The notes below the pieces were generated by a model. That model was not told the DNA's origin. It did no database searches and worked only from the letters and a program-made list of their open reading frames with translations. From a virus, in the IMG/VR virus record IMGVR_UViG_3300045141_000167, positions 1 through 44,047 of that record: 44,047 nt of DNA, one strand, 5' to 3'. Below, piece by piece: positions 8,042 to 17,343 of the stretch. Position 1 is the first letter of the stretch; each line of letters begins with the position of its first letter. The translations under genes and the position numbers were made by a program.

Positions 8042-9848
8042 TGACTAATTCCTCAATGTTGGTCCAACCGCCCTCGCGCAGAATATTGTCGATAAGCTTT
8101 TCGGTATCCAGTCGCGGCTTCATTTGCATCTGAACCCGCATCACATCGACTTGAAGTGCCTGCATGGCAGCGGCGACCTTGGCCTGCGCCTGCTGCTGCT
8201 TTTCCTGCGGCCCGCCCGAGCCTAGCCACTCAAAGGACGCTTCCTCGGGAAGCATGGATTTGTCGAGCTCGACGTATCCCTTGAAGGCGTCGATGAATAG
8301 TTCGATGTTCTCATTCTTGCCCAGAGCATCACGGCCGAGCGTGTATGCAATGTTTAGCCAGCTTGTCAGCGGACCATGACCGATCTGGTTGACGTAATCG
8401 ACGGTACGGGCTGCGCCCCGCTGCAGTTCGGTTTGCTTGGCACTTGCTGTCGTATGGCTCTTGGTCTGTGCGCCGACCCGCGCCGGTAGAACGCCGGTCA
8501 ATTCCGCATAGAGATTGATGAACTGTAAAGCCGCGTTCGCCAATGCGCTCGGATCGCCGCCGATCTCGGCATATACCTTGACCGGGTCAGTCGAGGGCCA
8601 CAACGCACCCGGATAAATCTCCGGGCCGCCTGCTTGAGCGAATGCTGGATCGTTACGATCAAATCCGACCGGAGGCGAATTTTTTAGCATTGCCGCGTCT
8701 AAATATCGATTGACCGAATCGGTACCCGCCATCTGCACTGTACGACCCTTCATCAGCGGCGAGGTCGGATAGGCTACGTCAGCACTTTCATGCAGATACG
8801 GAAATAACAGATAACTTGAGAATGGATGCTTGCGAAAACGGAACCGGATGACTCCGCGGCTAGATGCGCCGCCGGGCTCAGTCCCGCCCATCGCGACGGT
8901 AATGATGGCGCCATGCAGCACGATGCTGCGCACCGTCTTGCGGGGAATGACAATATCCCCCTCCATTTCCATAATCTTCACATAGCCCGCCTTGTCGGGC
9001 GTAATCCTCGCCAGCTTCGCCGGCATCCAGCCGCCATCCTCATCGTCAGGATCGGTAGAGCCCTTGTTGGCCGCTATCGCTAGATTCTCATATTTCAGAT
9101 AATCGACCGCGATATGAGCGGGGCCTAAAACCGTGGCCGAGTGAAGCGTAGGCTTAGGTTCCTCGAGATATATGTTCTTTATAGAGCACGGCACGATGGT
9201 TGGAATGCGCTGGCGATCGGTTCGCACGCCCCTAGCTTCCGTGATCCATAAATTCTTTCGTTCCAGCCGCGCTCTGCCTACGCCAATTCCATACTTGAAC
9301 GATTCGGCATTGATGATGTCGAACCGAGAATTATGGTCGTATTGCCGGAAGTAATGCAGCAGGAACCCGGCAACGATCTTGTCGGCCTCGATCTGATTTA
9401 CCTTCGACGGAATGTAATTCTCATCGCCGAGTATCTTGATACCGCCGTGACCCTCGACGTTGCGAAGATACTTATCAGTGACCTGGGCGTGCGCGCGAAA
9501 CCACTCGCCATGATCGTCGAACATCATTCTTCGCGAATCTGAGGTCAGAACCTCAAGCGCCTGCGCCTGCAATGGCAGTTCAGTTTCCGCCATCCATTTT
9601 TTTCTAGCGTCTATCTCGCCGTTTGGCAGCTTCTTGAACTCGACCGATGGCTCCATTGCCACCTGCCGGTCTATTTCCTCCCAGGCTCGTTCCTGCGGCT
9701 GTCGCGCTGTCTCGCGCCGCTTGTATTCCTCTACGATGAAATCCGCAGTCCATTTCCAATCGCTATTGTCGAACTTTCTTGCGCGCTTTACGTCCGCGGT
9801 GGATCTATCGACCTCTTGTATTCTGTCGGTCTTATCGTTCTTTGCCAT
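7911..9848 (-). CDS. Portal protein, 645 aa
   Basis: The length and order (terminase, 117-aa gene, portal, scaffold, coat) fit a P22-like portal. Features include the N-terminal WKWTADFIVEEYKRRETARQ helix, a PLQAQALEVLTSDSRRMMFD segment near residue 100, and a long C-terminal helical barrel-like part with Gln/Ala repeats (about 555-590). The last 43 residues are Gly/Pro/Ala-rich and are shared with the overprinting 77-aa gene. Twelve copies would form the DNA entry vertex. The ATG overlaps the previous stop (TGATG). Confidence 0.88.
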   Translation of the reverse strand: MAKNDKTDRIQEVDRSTADVKRARKFDNSDWKWTADFIVEEYKRRETARQPQERAWEEIDRQVAMEPSVEFKKLPNGEIDARKKWMAETELPLQAQALEVLTSDSRRMMFDDHGEWFRAHAQVTDKYLRNVEGHGGIKILGDENYIPSKVNQIEADKIVAGFLLHYFRQYDHNSRFDIINAESFKYGIGVGRARLERKNLWITEARGVRTDRQRIPTIVPCSIKNIYLEEPKPTLHSATVLGPAHIAVDYLKYENLAIAANKGSTDPDDEDGGWMPAKLARITPDKAGYVKIMEMEGDIVIPRKTVRSIVLHGAIITVAMGGTEPGGASSRGVIRFRFRKHPFSSYLLFPYLHESADVAYPTSPLMKGRTVQMAGTDSVNRYLDAAMLKNSPPVGFDRNDPAFAQAGGPEIYPGALWPSTDPVKVYAEIGGDPSALANAALQFINLYAELTGVLPARVGAQTKSHTTASAKQTELQRGAARTVDYVNQIGHGPLTSWLNIAYTLGRDALGKNENIELFIDAFKGYVELDKSMLPEEASFEWLGSGGPQEKQQQAQAKVAAAMQALQVDVMRVQMQMKPRLDTEKLIDNILREGGWTNIEELVNEAKSGGGGAPGGPAAASGVPGPADGGGGPAPPALQALPGGRG

Positions 9849-10201
9849 CAGTGCATTGATCTCTTGCGGCCAGCCTCAAGATCTCTTGCGGCTTCCAGAA
9901 TTATGTTTTGAATTCTTATCTGCAGCTTGGCCTCTAGAGAATGCCCTTTGTCGTGGAATGCGTCAAATAGTTTGCATCCGCATTCACCCCCGGTAAAAGC
10001 CTCGCTATACCAAAGCGTAGCAAACCCACCGAACGGGAATTCCTCTGGCGTTGCGTCCACGTTGAACACTTTAAGAAATTGCAGCATTGACGGTGTAATG
10101 AATCCATCGGCTATGAATATTTCACGGCCGATTACATGAGTTCGATGAACTGGCTTTATAGAGGATCTGTTCAAAATATCTTCTAGCTTGTCTTTTGTCA
10201 T
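9848..10201 (-). CDS. Unknown protein between terminase and portal, 117 aa
   Basis: It begins MTKDKLEDILNRSSIKP; its start overlaps the terminase stop (ATGA). A central GGECGCKLFDAFHDKGH stretch holds two Cys and two His that could bind a metal, but no known family is recognised. It is translationally coupled to both neighbours, which suggests a packaging or head role. Confidence 0.7.
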   Translation of the reverse strand: MTKDKLEDILNRSSIKPVHRTHVIGREIFIADGFITPSMLQFLKVFNVDATPEEFPFGGFATLWYSEAFTGGECGCKLFDAFHDKGHSLEAKLQIRIQNIILEAARDLEAGRKRSMH

Positions 10202-11661
10202 ATCCTCGCCGTGCTGATAGGCCGTTGTGGAGGATGCGACGAACGAACACCATAGGAATCCGGCGCAACCGCGTAACGTTTCATCATCACCGCGTAAAAC
10301 GTTGCTTTCAAAATATCATCCCTCTGACTGACGATCTTGCCGTCCTTGCGATGCAGACTGCGCTTTTCCTCAAACCATAACGGCAGATTGGAAAACACCT
10401 TGAACCGATTGGTGCTCATGCGCTCCAGTATTTCGTCAACGATCGGCTCAACCGGCTGCGCCCCGCCCGCCTCTTTCTCGCCGTAGCGCGACCGCGGATA
10501 ACACGCTGATTTCGTTAGCATATTCACGTTGTGATCGCGGTAGTGCTGCGCCAATGTCTTGCCGCCCGACTTTTCCCTATTCATGCCGTCATGCGGCCAA
10601 GCAACCGGAATAAACTTGTTGGTTTTGTTAAGCCATGCGGCGTGGTAAGCCGCCGTCTCGTTCTTGGCCCGATAGCAGTCAATCACATAGATGCAATCGG
10701 CAGGCTCGCGATCCCAGGCAATCTCCACTCCCGCTGCAGGATGGTCGATGCCGAAGTCGCAGCCTTTGATGCGAGCGTAATGACCAGGAATCCGAAACGG
10801 GTCGATGCGTATTTCATCGTCCGGTATAGGGAATACAGCACCTTCTCCCATCATCGGAACGCCGCGAGTCCTGGCGTCGAGCTCGTAGTCCCGATACCTA
10901 GCCCGCGCTTCCGCCTTCTTTTCCTCGGTCAAGTGCGGGGCGTCATCCCAGGTCGCGCCCTTTAGAAACGTGCCCGGCTTTCCTTCCATGAAATGCTCGA
11001 CGATATTGGTCATGCCCTGCATCGGCGTGAAAGTAACGAACAGGATTCCGTTAGAGGTTAGAATTCGTGTTTGCGATTCAGAAAATATCTTTTCCTCGCT
11101 GGCGGGGGGTTCTTCATCGAGCCATACGACATGCGGCGCGGTCCCCTGCCACTTCTGCCAGCCCTGCTCATATGTTTTGAGGTAACAGGTCGATATTCCT
11201 CCGGCCTCGTGCTTGACCTGAAACGTATCAACAACATTCTTTACGCCGGCCTGCCGTGTCGTCGGCTTGCCAACAATCAATGCTCGAGGAACCGTACCGC
11301 TGCCTAATTCCTCTCCCAACCCACCAAGTAATTCCGCCTGCACAATGTCGCGCGATGTCTCATTGGTCGGCGATCCGGTCCATACTAGAGTTGGCTTTTC
11401 AAACCTCTTTCCCTCCCACCAATCGGGATATTTCCCGGTCAGATGGTAGGTAAGTTCGCACGCGCCGCAAAAACTTTTTCCAATCCGATTCGCCGCCATG
11501 AGCATTCGTTCGGCGTGGTCGCGGCCGGCGGCGTGGAACTCCTTCTGCCAAGGATATGGCTTGTATAGAGCAATACGATTGCCGGCGATACCACGCCTAA
11601 ATTGACTTATAAGTTGCGCCAGACGCGCCGAGTCTTCCGTCTTTACGGCGAACCCAGCCAT
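10198..11661 (-). CDS. Terminase large subunit, 487 aa
   Basis: This is the DNA-packaging ATPase/nuclease. A Walker A-type loop AANRIGKS is at residues 56-63, Walker B HVVWLDEE at 177-184, and the nuclease entry motif KGCDFGIDHPAA at 299-310 with its acidic residue. A coupling-type segment LFVTFTPMQGMTNI lies at 207-220. The length is normal for short-tailed phage terminases. Its start overlaps the gene before it by 19 nt. The small subunit is not adjacent but lies 14 kb upstream in the same direction. Confidence 0.93.
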   Translation of the reverse strand: MAGFAVKTEDSARLAQLISQFRRGIAGNRIALYKPYPWQKEFHAAGRDHAERMLMAANRIGKSFCGACELTYHLTGKYPDWWEGKRFEKPTLVWTGSPTNETSRDIVQAELLGGLGEELGSGTVPRALIVGKPTTRQAGVKNVVDTFQVKHEAGGISTCYLKTYEQGWQKWQGTAPHVVWLDEEPPASEEKIFSESQTRILTSNGILFVTFTPMQGMTNIVEHFMEGKPGTFLKGATWDDAPHLTEEKKAEARARYRDYELDARTRGVPMMGEGAVFPIPDDEIRIDPFRIPGHYARIKGCDFGIDHPAAGVEIAWDREPADCIYVIDCYRAKNETAAYHAAWLNKTNKFIPVAWPHDGMNREKSGGKTLAQHYRDHNVNMLTKSACYPRSRYGEKEAGGAQPVEPIVDEILERMSTNRFKVFSNLPLWFEEKRSLHRKDGKIVSQRDDILKATFYAVMMKRYAVAPDSYGVRSSHPPQRPISTARI

Positions 11662-12239
11662 AGCTTCGTTCTCCCGGACATACTCGTTACCTTTCCCTCA
11701 AACGCGAATTTTATGGCGCGTTGCCAGTGCGGATCATCGTCCGTCACTTCGGTAGTGAACCGGCATTTGCGCCACGGCGGCTCGCCATTATGGCCGCTTT
11801 CATCGAGCGGCATCCCAGCCAGAACGATATGATCGTAGCCGAGAGCAAGTGATGTCAGGATGGCTCCCAGACCCGAACTGCCGCCGCCGTTCCACGGCCA
11901 GATCCATTCCGTTCCTTCGGTACGAGAATGACACGCAACCGGCATACCGAATTCGTGCATGTATTCGTCGCGCCGGCATCGCACATGACGCATCAGGACT
12001 TCGGCCACGTTGGAATAGGCGTGATCGACCCGGCCGGGGAATACCTCGACCAGACGATTAACCAGCATGAAGTCCCAGTAGGGGCGGGAAACTCCATTGC
12101 CGGAATGGCAGCCGAACCGTTCCAGATCGTCCCAGATACAGCGGGCATCGCCGCACACGACGATGTTGCCACCATGTCGTCCGGCAATGGCTGGAAACGA
12201 AGATGCAGAAATACCGTACTGCCCCAGGTACTCCTTCAC
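11643..12239 (-). CDS. Rossmann-like/glycosyltransferase-associated protein, 198 aa
   Basis: The N-terminus has a hydrophobic strand with GRHGGNIVVCGDARC. The middle has LALGYDHIVLAGMPLDESGH, a pattern I associate with phage proteins near terminases that are distantly related to MptE/DUF115-type sugar-handling enzymes. No catalytic residues can be assigned. Two genes upstream lies a glycosyltransferase-like protein, so a joint role in glycan or virion decoration is possible. Confidence 0.65.
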   Translation of the reverse strand: MKEYLGQYGISASSFPAIAGRHGGNIVVCGDARCIWDDLERFGCHSGNGVSRPYWDFMLVNRLVEVFPGRVDHAYSNVAEVLMRHVRCRRDEYMHEFGMPVACHSRTEGTEWIWPWNGGGSSGLGAILTSLALGYDHIVLAGMPLDESGHNGEPPWRKCRFTTEVTDDDPHWQRAIKFAFEGKVTSMSGRTKLWLGSP

Positions 12240-12712
12240 TAATTCGCCGAACCCTTGATGACCGCAAAGTTAATCAGCGGCGAGTCACTTGTCGTACCGG
12301 CAGTAGTAAAAAACGTTACCTTGAACGATCCAGCAGCAACGGCGGTAACAAATAACTCGTAGAGGTTGGCGCCGACAGTGGATTGCTGGTTGAGGACAAT
12401 CACGTCGTTGGCCTCTATGGTGCTATTGGTCACGGTAAACGAAGCCGGCGTTGCCGAGCCGGCCGCAGCCAAGAGCGTTATCTGTCCGGTCGGACCGTTG
12501 CAAATGACGGTCGTAGTTCTGGTCGTGATCTGTGTAACGGAGCATCCAGTGCCTTGTCCGGTCGCGTAACCGACGCCCTTAGTATATTGCGTGAACCAGT
12601 TTTCGAGGAACGTCTCGTTCATCACCGGATAGGAATAATTGAACGTGTACGCCGAAGCTATGCCGCCGAGCACGGCAACGAGATAGGCGGTTGCTAGAAG
12701 TTTGCGAAACAT
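12239..12712 (-). CDS. Exported beta-rich virion-associated protein, 157 aa
   Basis: A clear Sec-type signal peptide spans residues 1-21 (MFRKLLATAYLVAVLGGIAS, ending A-Y). The rest is a beta-sandwich-like sequence. Its C-terminus (VTAVAAGSFKVTFFTTAGTT onward) resembles a module common at the ends of phage capsid-decoration and tail proteins. A signal peptide is unexpected for a cytoplasmically assembled virion protein. ATGA-type overlap with the next gene indicates an operon. Confidence 0.7.
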   Translation of the reverse strand: MFRKLLATAYLVAVLGGIASAYTFNYSYPVMNETFLENWFTQYTKGVGYATGQGTGCSVTQITTRTTTVICNGPTGQITLLAAAGSATPASFTVTNSTIEANDVIVLNQQSTVGANLYELFVTAVAAGSFKVTFFTTAGTTSDSPLINFAVIKGSAN

Positions 12713-12715
12713 GGT

Positions 12716-13345
12716 TTAGGCTCCGTATCTGAATTGCCCGATGTGACCGAGGCGCACACTCGGATCCATAATGATCTTGTATCCCGCCTCGCGCGCAAGG
12801 CGACACCAATGATAGTCCTCCGACTCAAACCCGTCGTTATGGATCGGCGTCATGTAGAGCGCCGGCACGCGGCCGTTTGGCCCTTCGTAGCTAGGCGCGT
12901 TATATTGTAATTTCTCGATGACCTCGCGTTTGATGCACATGAAGCCAGTGCCGGCGTAGTCAACCTCGATAGGTCCGTTGAACTGGTCGAGATCCTTGAC
13001 CAGTTGACCGTCCTTCCAGGCGGCGAACCATTGCTTATCCTGCTTCTTCATCGCATATACGCCGACACCAATATCCGCTTCCAGATTCCACACCATCGCC
13101 ACATCTTTAGCGGTGAACTCTATATCGGCATCCAACCAGAACATATGAGTATGTTCAGTGGTCAGAAACGAAGCGGTCATTTCGTTTCTGGCACGCGTCA
13201 CCAGACTCTCGTTGGTGCCGATCAGCCAATCGTGAGAGATGCCATTCTTTGTAAGTTCCTCCTTCAAGTTCAGGCAGGAACAGAAATGCTGGGCCGTGAC
13301 CATGCCGCCGTAGCAAGGCGTGGCAAACAAAATGCTCAGTTTCAT
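12716..13345 (-). CDS. Glycosyltransferase-like protein (GT-A fold), 209 aa
   Basis: The protein starts MKLSILFATPCYGGMVTAQH and carries FWLDADIEF with the DxD motif at residues 72-74, which binds the metal and nucleotide sugar in GT-A enzymes. Further GT features are the RARNEM segment (51-56) and the late YHWCRLAREAGYKI segment. It is short for a full GT2 enzyme but typical of phage versions. It may modify the host surface, the virion or DNA; the substrate is unknown. Confidence 0.8.
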   Translation of the reverse strand: MKLSILFATPCYGGMVTAQHFCSCLNLKEELTKNGISHDWLIGTNESLVTRARNEMTASFLTTEHTHMFWLDADIEFTAKDVAMVWNLEADIGVGVYAMKKQDKQWFAAWKDGQLVKDLDQFNGPIEVDYAGTGFMCIKREVIEKLQYNAPSYEGPNGRVPALYMTPIHNDGFESEDYHWCRLAREAGYKIIMDPSVRLGHIGQFRYGA

Positions 13346-14199
13346 TCACGGAATATCTTCTTGAGAATATGTTCCGGTATCTGCGGATCGCCACCCTCGC
13401 GACCGGGCTGCAGGTAGTCCATGACGGCGTTGATCGGCAACTGTATTTTCGTGGTGTCGGTGATCTGCAACGGCGCTACGAAAGTGGGGCTGATGGGAAT
13501 TACAAGATTGTAGCCCGGTGCAGGATGGCCGACCCAAACCGGGGCGGTGATGTCGTAAGTATAGGACGCGGACCAGTCTCGTGTTGGCGACTGACCAACC
13601 GCGCCGTAGAACTGCGCCGTTGGCGGCATACCGATGGTACGATCGGGTGGCGTCCGCCAAGTCCAGATGGCGGGCGTAACGTCGTAATTATAGTACGGCT
13701 GCCAGCGCTTGGTCGGCGGCTGCCCGGCTGGCGGATTGAATAGTATCTCTGCCGGCCGGATCGACCCAGCCCATGACCAGAAGGTTTCCGGCTGCGAATA
13801 GTCGTAATGCCACTGTTTAGTCGGTGCCTGACCGGGCGCGCCGTAGAACGTAACGAAACTAACCGGAGTGGAAATAGTCGGTCTGGGCGGAACCCAATTC
13901 CAGGTAGAATCCGGTACATAGGTGGTATAGGACGCCCAGTTCTTTGTCGACGCCTGACCAGGCAACCCAAAGAAAGTTACGGCAGGCGTAATATTAGCAG
14001 TTAGATGCGGCGGCGGATTCCACACCCAATCCGCGGTGTAAGCGGACTCAAAAGACCTTCTCCACCGCGGTGTAGGTGGCTGTCCTCCGGCTGGAATGAA
14101 TAGGATAGGCGCTGGCTGGGCACCGGCCCAGGTCCAAATCCCCTGCCAGTCTAAGGCCGGTCGCGGGACATAAAGCGGCGGCCGTGCAACAACCGCCAT
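13342..14199 (-). CDS. Trp/Pro-rich protein with five ~41-aa tandem repeats, 285 aa
   Basis: Five copies of a ~41-residue unit span residues ~28-225. The core is (A/G)xxGQxPTKxW, then YxYD, then xxWxWxxPP. Each unit carries several Trp and Tyr plus a GQ(P/S)PT(K/R) turn, which suggests a repeated surface-binding or virion-decoration element. The C-terminal 60 residues are not repetitive. I do not recognise a named family. The stop overlaps the glycosyltransferase start. Confidence 0.8.
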   Translation of the reverse strand: MAVVARPPLYVPRPALDWQGIWTWAGAQPAPILFIPAGGQPPTPRWRRSFESAYTADWVWNPPPHLTANITPAVTFFGLPGQASTKNWASYTTYVPDSTWNWVPPRPTISTPVSFVTFYGAPGQAPTKQWHYDYSQPETFWSWAGSIRPAEILFNPPAGQPPTKRWQPYYNYDVTPAIWTWRTPPDRTIGMPPTAQFYGAVGQSPTRDWSASYTYDITAPVWVGHPAPGYNLVIPISPTFVAPLQITDTTKIQLPINAVMDYLQPGREGGDPQIPEHILKKIFRE

Positions 14200-14217
14200 T
14201 TACGTGCTCCTACCAAA

Positions 14218-14745
14218 CTACATCGTCTCGTAGATCATGTGCGAGCCGCAGGCGCCGGTGGTACCGCCGGTAAATGCCGACAGCGAAATCTCTCCCGCTA
14301 GTCCGGTGGTCGGCGCCGCATTTCCGAGGGTAACGAATGCTTCCTCGATCTTGTTGGCGCGCCAGAAATACACACCGCCAAAAGCATTGAGGCTGCAGTT
14401 GGCCAAGTGCGCGGTCGATGACCGCTGCGGTTTGGTTGTAGCCCACTGATTGCCGGTCAGGGCAATCGCCGCGGCTGCGGCGCCAGCAGGATTGCTGAGG
14501 GTATCGGTCTGCCCGGCCAGCCGGGTATTCGTGCTTGTGCCAACCGTCGAATCGTAGGACAGCAACATGAATGTCGGCGAGGATGACGACGCCGCCTGTC
14601 CGCTGATGGACACTTCATAGATATAGTTCAGTTGCGTGGAACTGCCGCCCTGCAAGATGTGCGGGTAGGTAGCGTCAACAAGGTTTGCCCCGTCCGCGGT
14701 CGCGGTCGGCGTCAGTGTGGTCATGGAAGCAATTCTGCGTGCCAT
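14218..14745 (-). CDS. Beta-rich structural-type protein, 175 aa
   Basis: The sequence is rich in Thr, Ser, Ala and Gly (LTPTATADGANLVDATYPHI) and looks like a virion decoration or tail-tip protein. There are no catalytic motifs. It sits in the same minus-strand operon as the repeat and LamG proteins. Confidence 0.65.
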   Translation of the reverse strand: MARRIASMTTLTPTATADGANLVDATYPHILQGGSSTQLNYIYEVSISGQAASSSSPTFMLLSYDSTVGTSTNTRLAGQTDTLSNPAGAAAAAIALTGNQWATTKPQRSSTAHLANCSLNAFGGVYFWRANKIEEAFVTLGNAAPTTGLAGEISLSAFTGGTTGACGSHMIYETM

Positions 14746-14748
14746 AGC

Positions 14749-15075
14749 TTAGGCTCCTTTGGCTGCGTTTTCGAGGAATTCATCTATGATTTTGGCAACT
14801 GGCTTACAGACGCCAGTGCGAAGCCGAGTTGCCTCGCAAGTATCACAGATGTAGTGGTCGCACTTTGGGCAATAGCCCCTCTCCCGCTCGCGCAGGGGAT
14901 TCTTCACGATCTGTCGTGTACAGTGATTGCAGCGATATGTTGCCGTCTCTAACAGCATGCCGCGACCGACCGGGATTGTTCCACGCCCGGCCTGCGATGC
15001 TTCTTGTGGCGTGATTCCTTCGCCAAGCCGGTGATCTATCTTCAGATAGCCTTCCAGCTCTTTCTTGGAGAACAT
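14749..15075 (-). CDS. Zinc-ribbon protein, 108 aa
   Basis: I use the ATG at 15075, which overlaps the stop of the LamG gene (TAATG). Six cysteines at residues 49, 52, 69, 72, 77 and 80 (CNHC, CPKC, CDTC) form a clear zinc-binding ribbon. The N-terminus is a short helical region (MFSKKELEGYLKIDHRLGEG). Similar small Cys-rich proteins occur near phage tail genes. A structural zinc site is more likely than DNA binding, but this is not proven. Confidence 0.75.
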   Translation of the reverse strand: MFSKKELEGYLKIDHRLGEGITPQEASQAGRGTIPVGRGMLLETATYRCNHCTRQIVKNPLRERERGYCPKCDHYICDTCEATRLRTGVCKPVAKIIDEFLENAAKGA

Positions 15076-15812
15076 TACATCATCACTAGTTCGGGATAAT
15101 TGGCGAACGTGTCCGGTGGTATAAATGATGGCCCCTGTGGCCAACGAGGAGAGAAGGGCATGACGGGAGGACCGGCTGCCAAAGTAGCACCCGTAACAGT
15201 TAAATTCAGGGCATTGCCACTAATGTCGGGCTCTGGCGATTGAATCCCGTCCAATGGATAATAAGCCAACAAACTCACTGGGCGGATAGTGTATGGCCTC
15301 GCACCGTTAGTTAAGGCGCTAATTTCTGCTGCCGTTAAAACTACGTTCCACATGCCAAATTCGGCAAGAGCGCAAGTGCAAGCACTATTGCCGGTGGTAG
15401 CATCTGTGTTTCCTATAGAAAGACTGCCAAGGGTGCCAAAGGTTGGGTTGACTGAACTGGTTCCTTTTGACACTGCGGCGGCATAGTAAGTGGAAAGCGG
15501 AGTGACGTTGTTCCAAGTTAAAATGTGATTTTTCCATGCCCCGCTGCTGAATATGCCAGTATCCGCTGCTACGATGCGCGCATCATTACTTGCATTCCAT
15601 CCTATATAAACGTTGTTATCAGTGAATTTCTGAAATGAAAGAGCCTTCCCCGCAGTATAATTATACCACCAGAACATATGCTGTGTGCTGTCGCCACTAC
15701 TCCAAGCTGTCGGTTGAATCCACATAGAAATTGTGCCAGAACCGCTTTGCGACGGTGCTTTCGGAGCCGCCTGTGTTAGTCGAGGGGTGAACCCCGAAAA
15801 AGCCCGCGCCAT
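15075..15812 (-). CDS. LamG/concanavalin-like carbohydrate-binding protein, 245 aa
   Basis: The pattern GTISMWIQPTAWSS, then KNHILTWNNVTPLS, LGSLSIGNTDATTG, and ALAEFGMWNVVLTAAEISAL is that of a LamG jelly-roll domain covering most of the protein. In phages these bind host surface glycans or decorate the virion. The start overlaps the previous stop. It is one of two LamG proteins in this region (the other is at 19421-21031). Confidence 0.82.
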   Translation of the reverse strand: MARAFSGFTPRLTQAAPKAPSQSGSGTISMWIQPTAWSSGDSTQHMFWWYNYTAGKALSFQKFTDNNVYIGWNASNDARIVAADTGIFSSGAWKNHILTWNNVTPLSTYYAAAVSKGTSSVNPTFGTLGSLSIGNTDATTGNSACTCALAEFGMWNVVLTAAEISALTNGARPYTIRPVSLLAYYPLDGIQSPEPDISGNALNLTVTGATLAAGPPVMPFSPRWPQGPSFIPPDTFANYPELVMM

Positions 15813-16102
15813 CAGATAATCCCGGCGCGTTTCTCAAGAACATGACAGGCAAGCAGAGTCTGCTGCTGCGCGGTGGCCCCTGGCATTGATGCGGTGATCT
15901 GCGCCGACAATCCATTTATGATGGTCGTGGCACCGCCCACCGCAATCACGGCCGCATTCAATGTTGTGTCGAACGCAACGTCTACGGCCGCCGCCGCCGC
16001 CTGTATCTGAGTTAGATTGAAATTCGCTGTGACAGAAGAGATAAAGACGACATTGGCCCAATGACGGGCCACATCTTGTTGCTGTTGTACCGTGAGCGCC
16101 AT
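15812..16102 (-). CDS. Small helical protein, 96 aa
   Basis: The ATG at 16102 has a GGGAG SD and reads MALTVQQQQDVARHWANVVF. An upstream in-frame ATG at 16180 lacks these features and overlaps the previous gene. The sequence is helical and Ala-rich. There is no recognised domain; the role is unknown. Confidence 0.7.
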   Translation of the reverse strand: MALTVQQQQDVARHWANVVFISSVTANFNLTQIQAAAAAVDVAFDTTLNAAVIAVGGATTIINGLSAQITASMPGATAQQQTLLACHVLEKRAGII

Positions 16103-16106
16103 CGCA

Positions 16107-16595
16107 TCACTCCCAAACCAATGAGAATTGCCAAACCGAGGCGGCGGCCAGTGTCCAGCTTGTAGTGTTGAACGTGGCAAGAATGGTGGTGATCTGATTT
16201 GCAGTAGGCGCGGTAGCTGTAAGTGTTATTTTATTCTCCACTAATATGTCGGCAGTAGCCCAGGTCTGGGATAGTTGGGTTTCCGAGGTCAGCGTCGTTA
16301 CGCCGATATTGGCACCAGCACTGGTGCTAGCGTCTTTGACGGTAAGCTTGGCAACACCAGTTACGGCGTTCGCCATGGCAAGTATGCGAAGTTTTAAGAC
16401 GCCGGTTGGAATGACCTCGGGCATATTGAACTGAAGCACAGCGGGAGCGTCGGACGTAAGCGACGCGATGACGCCAACTCCCTCTAGGGCGCCCGCGGTG
16501 TTGGTGTTGGTGGCGGGGACATAGAACGATGGATAAAGAAGCCCCGATGCACCGCCGAGGTAGATTGAGCTGGGAAGAAGTGGGCCGCCCGCCAT
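16107..16595 (-). CDS. Beta-rich virion-associated protein, 162 aa
   Basis: It starts MAGGPLLPSSIYLGGASG. The middle (LQFNMPEVIPTGVLKLRILA) has the alternating pattern of a jelly-roll fold as seen in head-fibre and decoration proteins. No enzyme motif is present. The start overlaps the stop of the metallopeptidase-like gene. Confidence 0.68.
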   Translation of the reverse strand: MAGGPLLPSSIYLGGASGLLYPSFYVPATNTNTAGALEGVGVIASLTSDAPAVLQFNMPEVIPTGVLKLRILAMANAVTGVAKLTVKDASTSAGANIGVTTLTSETQLSQTWATADILVENKITLTATAPTANQITTILATFNTTSWTLAAASVWQFSLVWE

Positions 16596-16891
16596 TAGTG
16601 TCTCCAGCCGTTACAGTGTGCGAGTTCGTGAGCGCGAAGGGCCTCGAGAACCTCCGGCGAGGAACCCGGCGTGGCAACGGGCAAGTAGATCGTGCAGGCG
16701 CCTCTGGCAACTGCGGCACAGGCGCGGGCGTTCATCCCGCAGCGGGCGTGTATTTGTTCCCGCGTTTCATAGTGCGTAACAAGATGCCCGCGATAGGCAT
16801 GGTTGTATTGAGACGGAGCCTGCTGCGGCCAGGGACTGACGCCCATGTCGTTGCCACAGCAGAGCGCGAGGCCGACTAGATAGCCGATCAT
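16595..16891 (-). CDS. Exported HExxH metallopeptidase-like protein, 98 aa
   Basis: An N-terminal hydrophobic segment (MIGYLVGLALCCG) looks like a signal peptide or anchor. The C-terminus has RAHELAHCNGWRH with the zinc motif H88-E-L-A-H92. Four other cysteines could form disulphides in the periplasm. I recall such proteins in phages of this host group. A role in cell-wall or surface proteolysis is possible, but the substrate is unknown. Confidence 0.72.
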   Translation of the reverse strand: MIGYLVGLALCCGNDMGVSPWPQQAPSQYNHAYRGHLVTHYETREQIHARCGMNARACAAVARGACTIYLPVATPGSSPEVLEALRAHELAHCNGWRH

Positions 16892-17343
16892 TTGGACGCT
16901 ACCGTCAGCGTGGACGTGCCGGCGGCGCAGGAGCCGACCCCTAGCTGTAAATAACGGAACGCCAGGGGCGACAGCGCAATGGTAGCACCGACCGTACTGT
17001 TATTATAGTTCTTGATGACTGTCGCGGCAGCCGCCAGCGTGTCAAGAAGAAGAAAGTTGGTACCGTCCGAAGAAACCGAAACTGTAACTGCCGCGGTTGC
17101 TGCGGAGCACGCCATATGAATTGCCAGAACCTGAGTGTTGCTGCCAAGATCATAGTTGTAGGTTACCGCAGTTCCTACCGCCGACACCTTACGGTCGCGC
17201 AGCAATAGATTCTGATTCAGCGGCGACGCCGACCCCATCGCCTGCTCTACCGCGATCTGCGCATGGGCCGATGTGCAGTAGCCAATAAAAAATAAGCCGC
17301 CAATAATGGCGGCCGCCGTAACGAGGTTGAAATATTTCCTCAT
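16888..17343 (-). CDS. Exported beta-rich protein, 151 aa
   Basis: A strong Sec signal peptide (MRKYFNLVTAAAIIGGLFFI, then GYCTSAHAQ, cleavage after AHA) precedes a beta-rich domain with a single VSVSSDGTNFLLLD segment. Two late cysteines might form a disulphide. ATGA overlap links it to the neighbouring gene. Export suggests a periplasmic or surface role. Confidence 0.7.
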   Translation of the reverse strand: MRKYFNLVTAAAIIGGLFFIGYCTSAHAQIAVEQAMGSASPLNQNLLLRDRKVSAVGTAVTYNYDLGSNTQVLAIHMACSAATAAVTVSVSSDGTNFLLLDTLAAAATVIKNYNNSTVGATIALSPLAFRYLQLGVGSCAAGTSTLTVASK

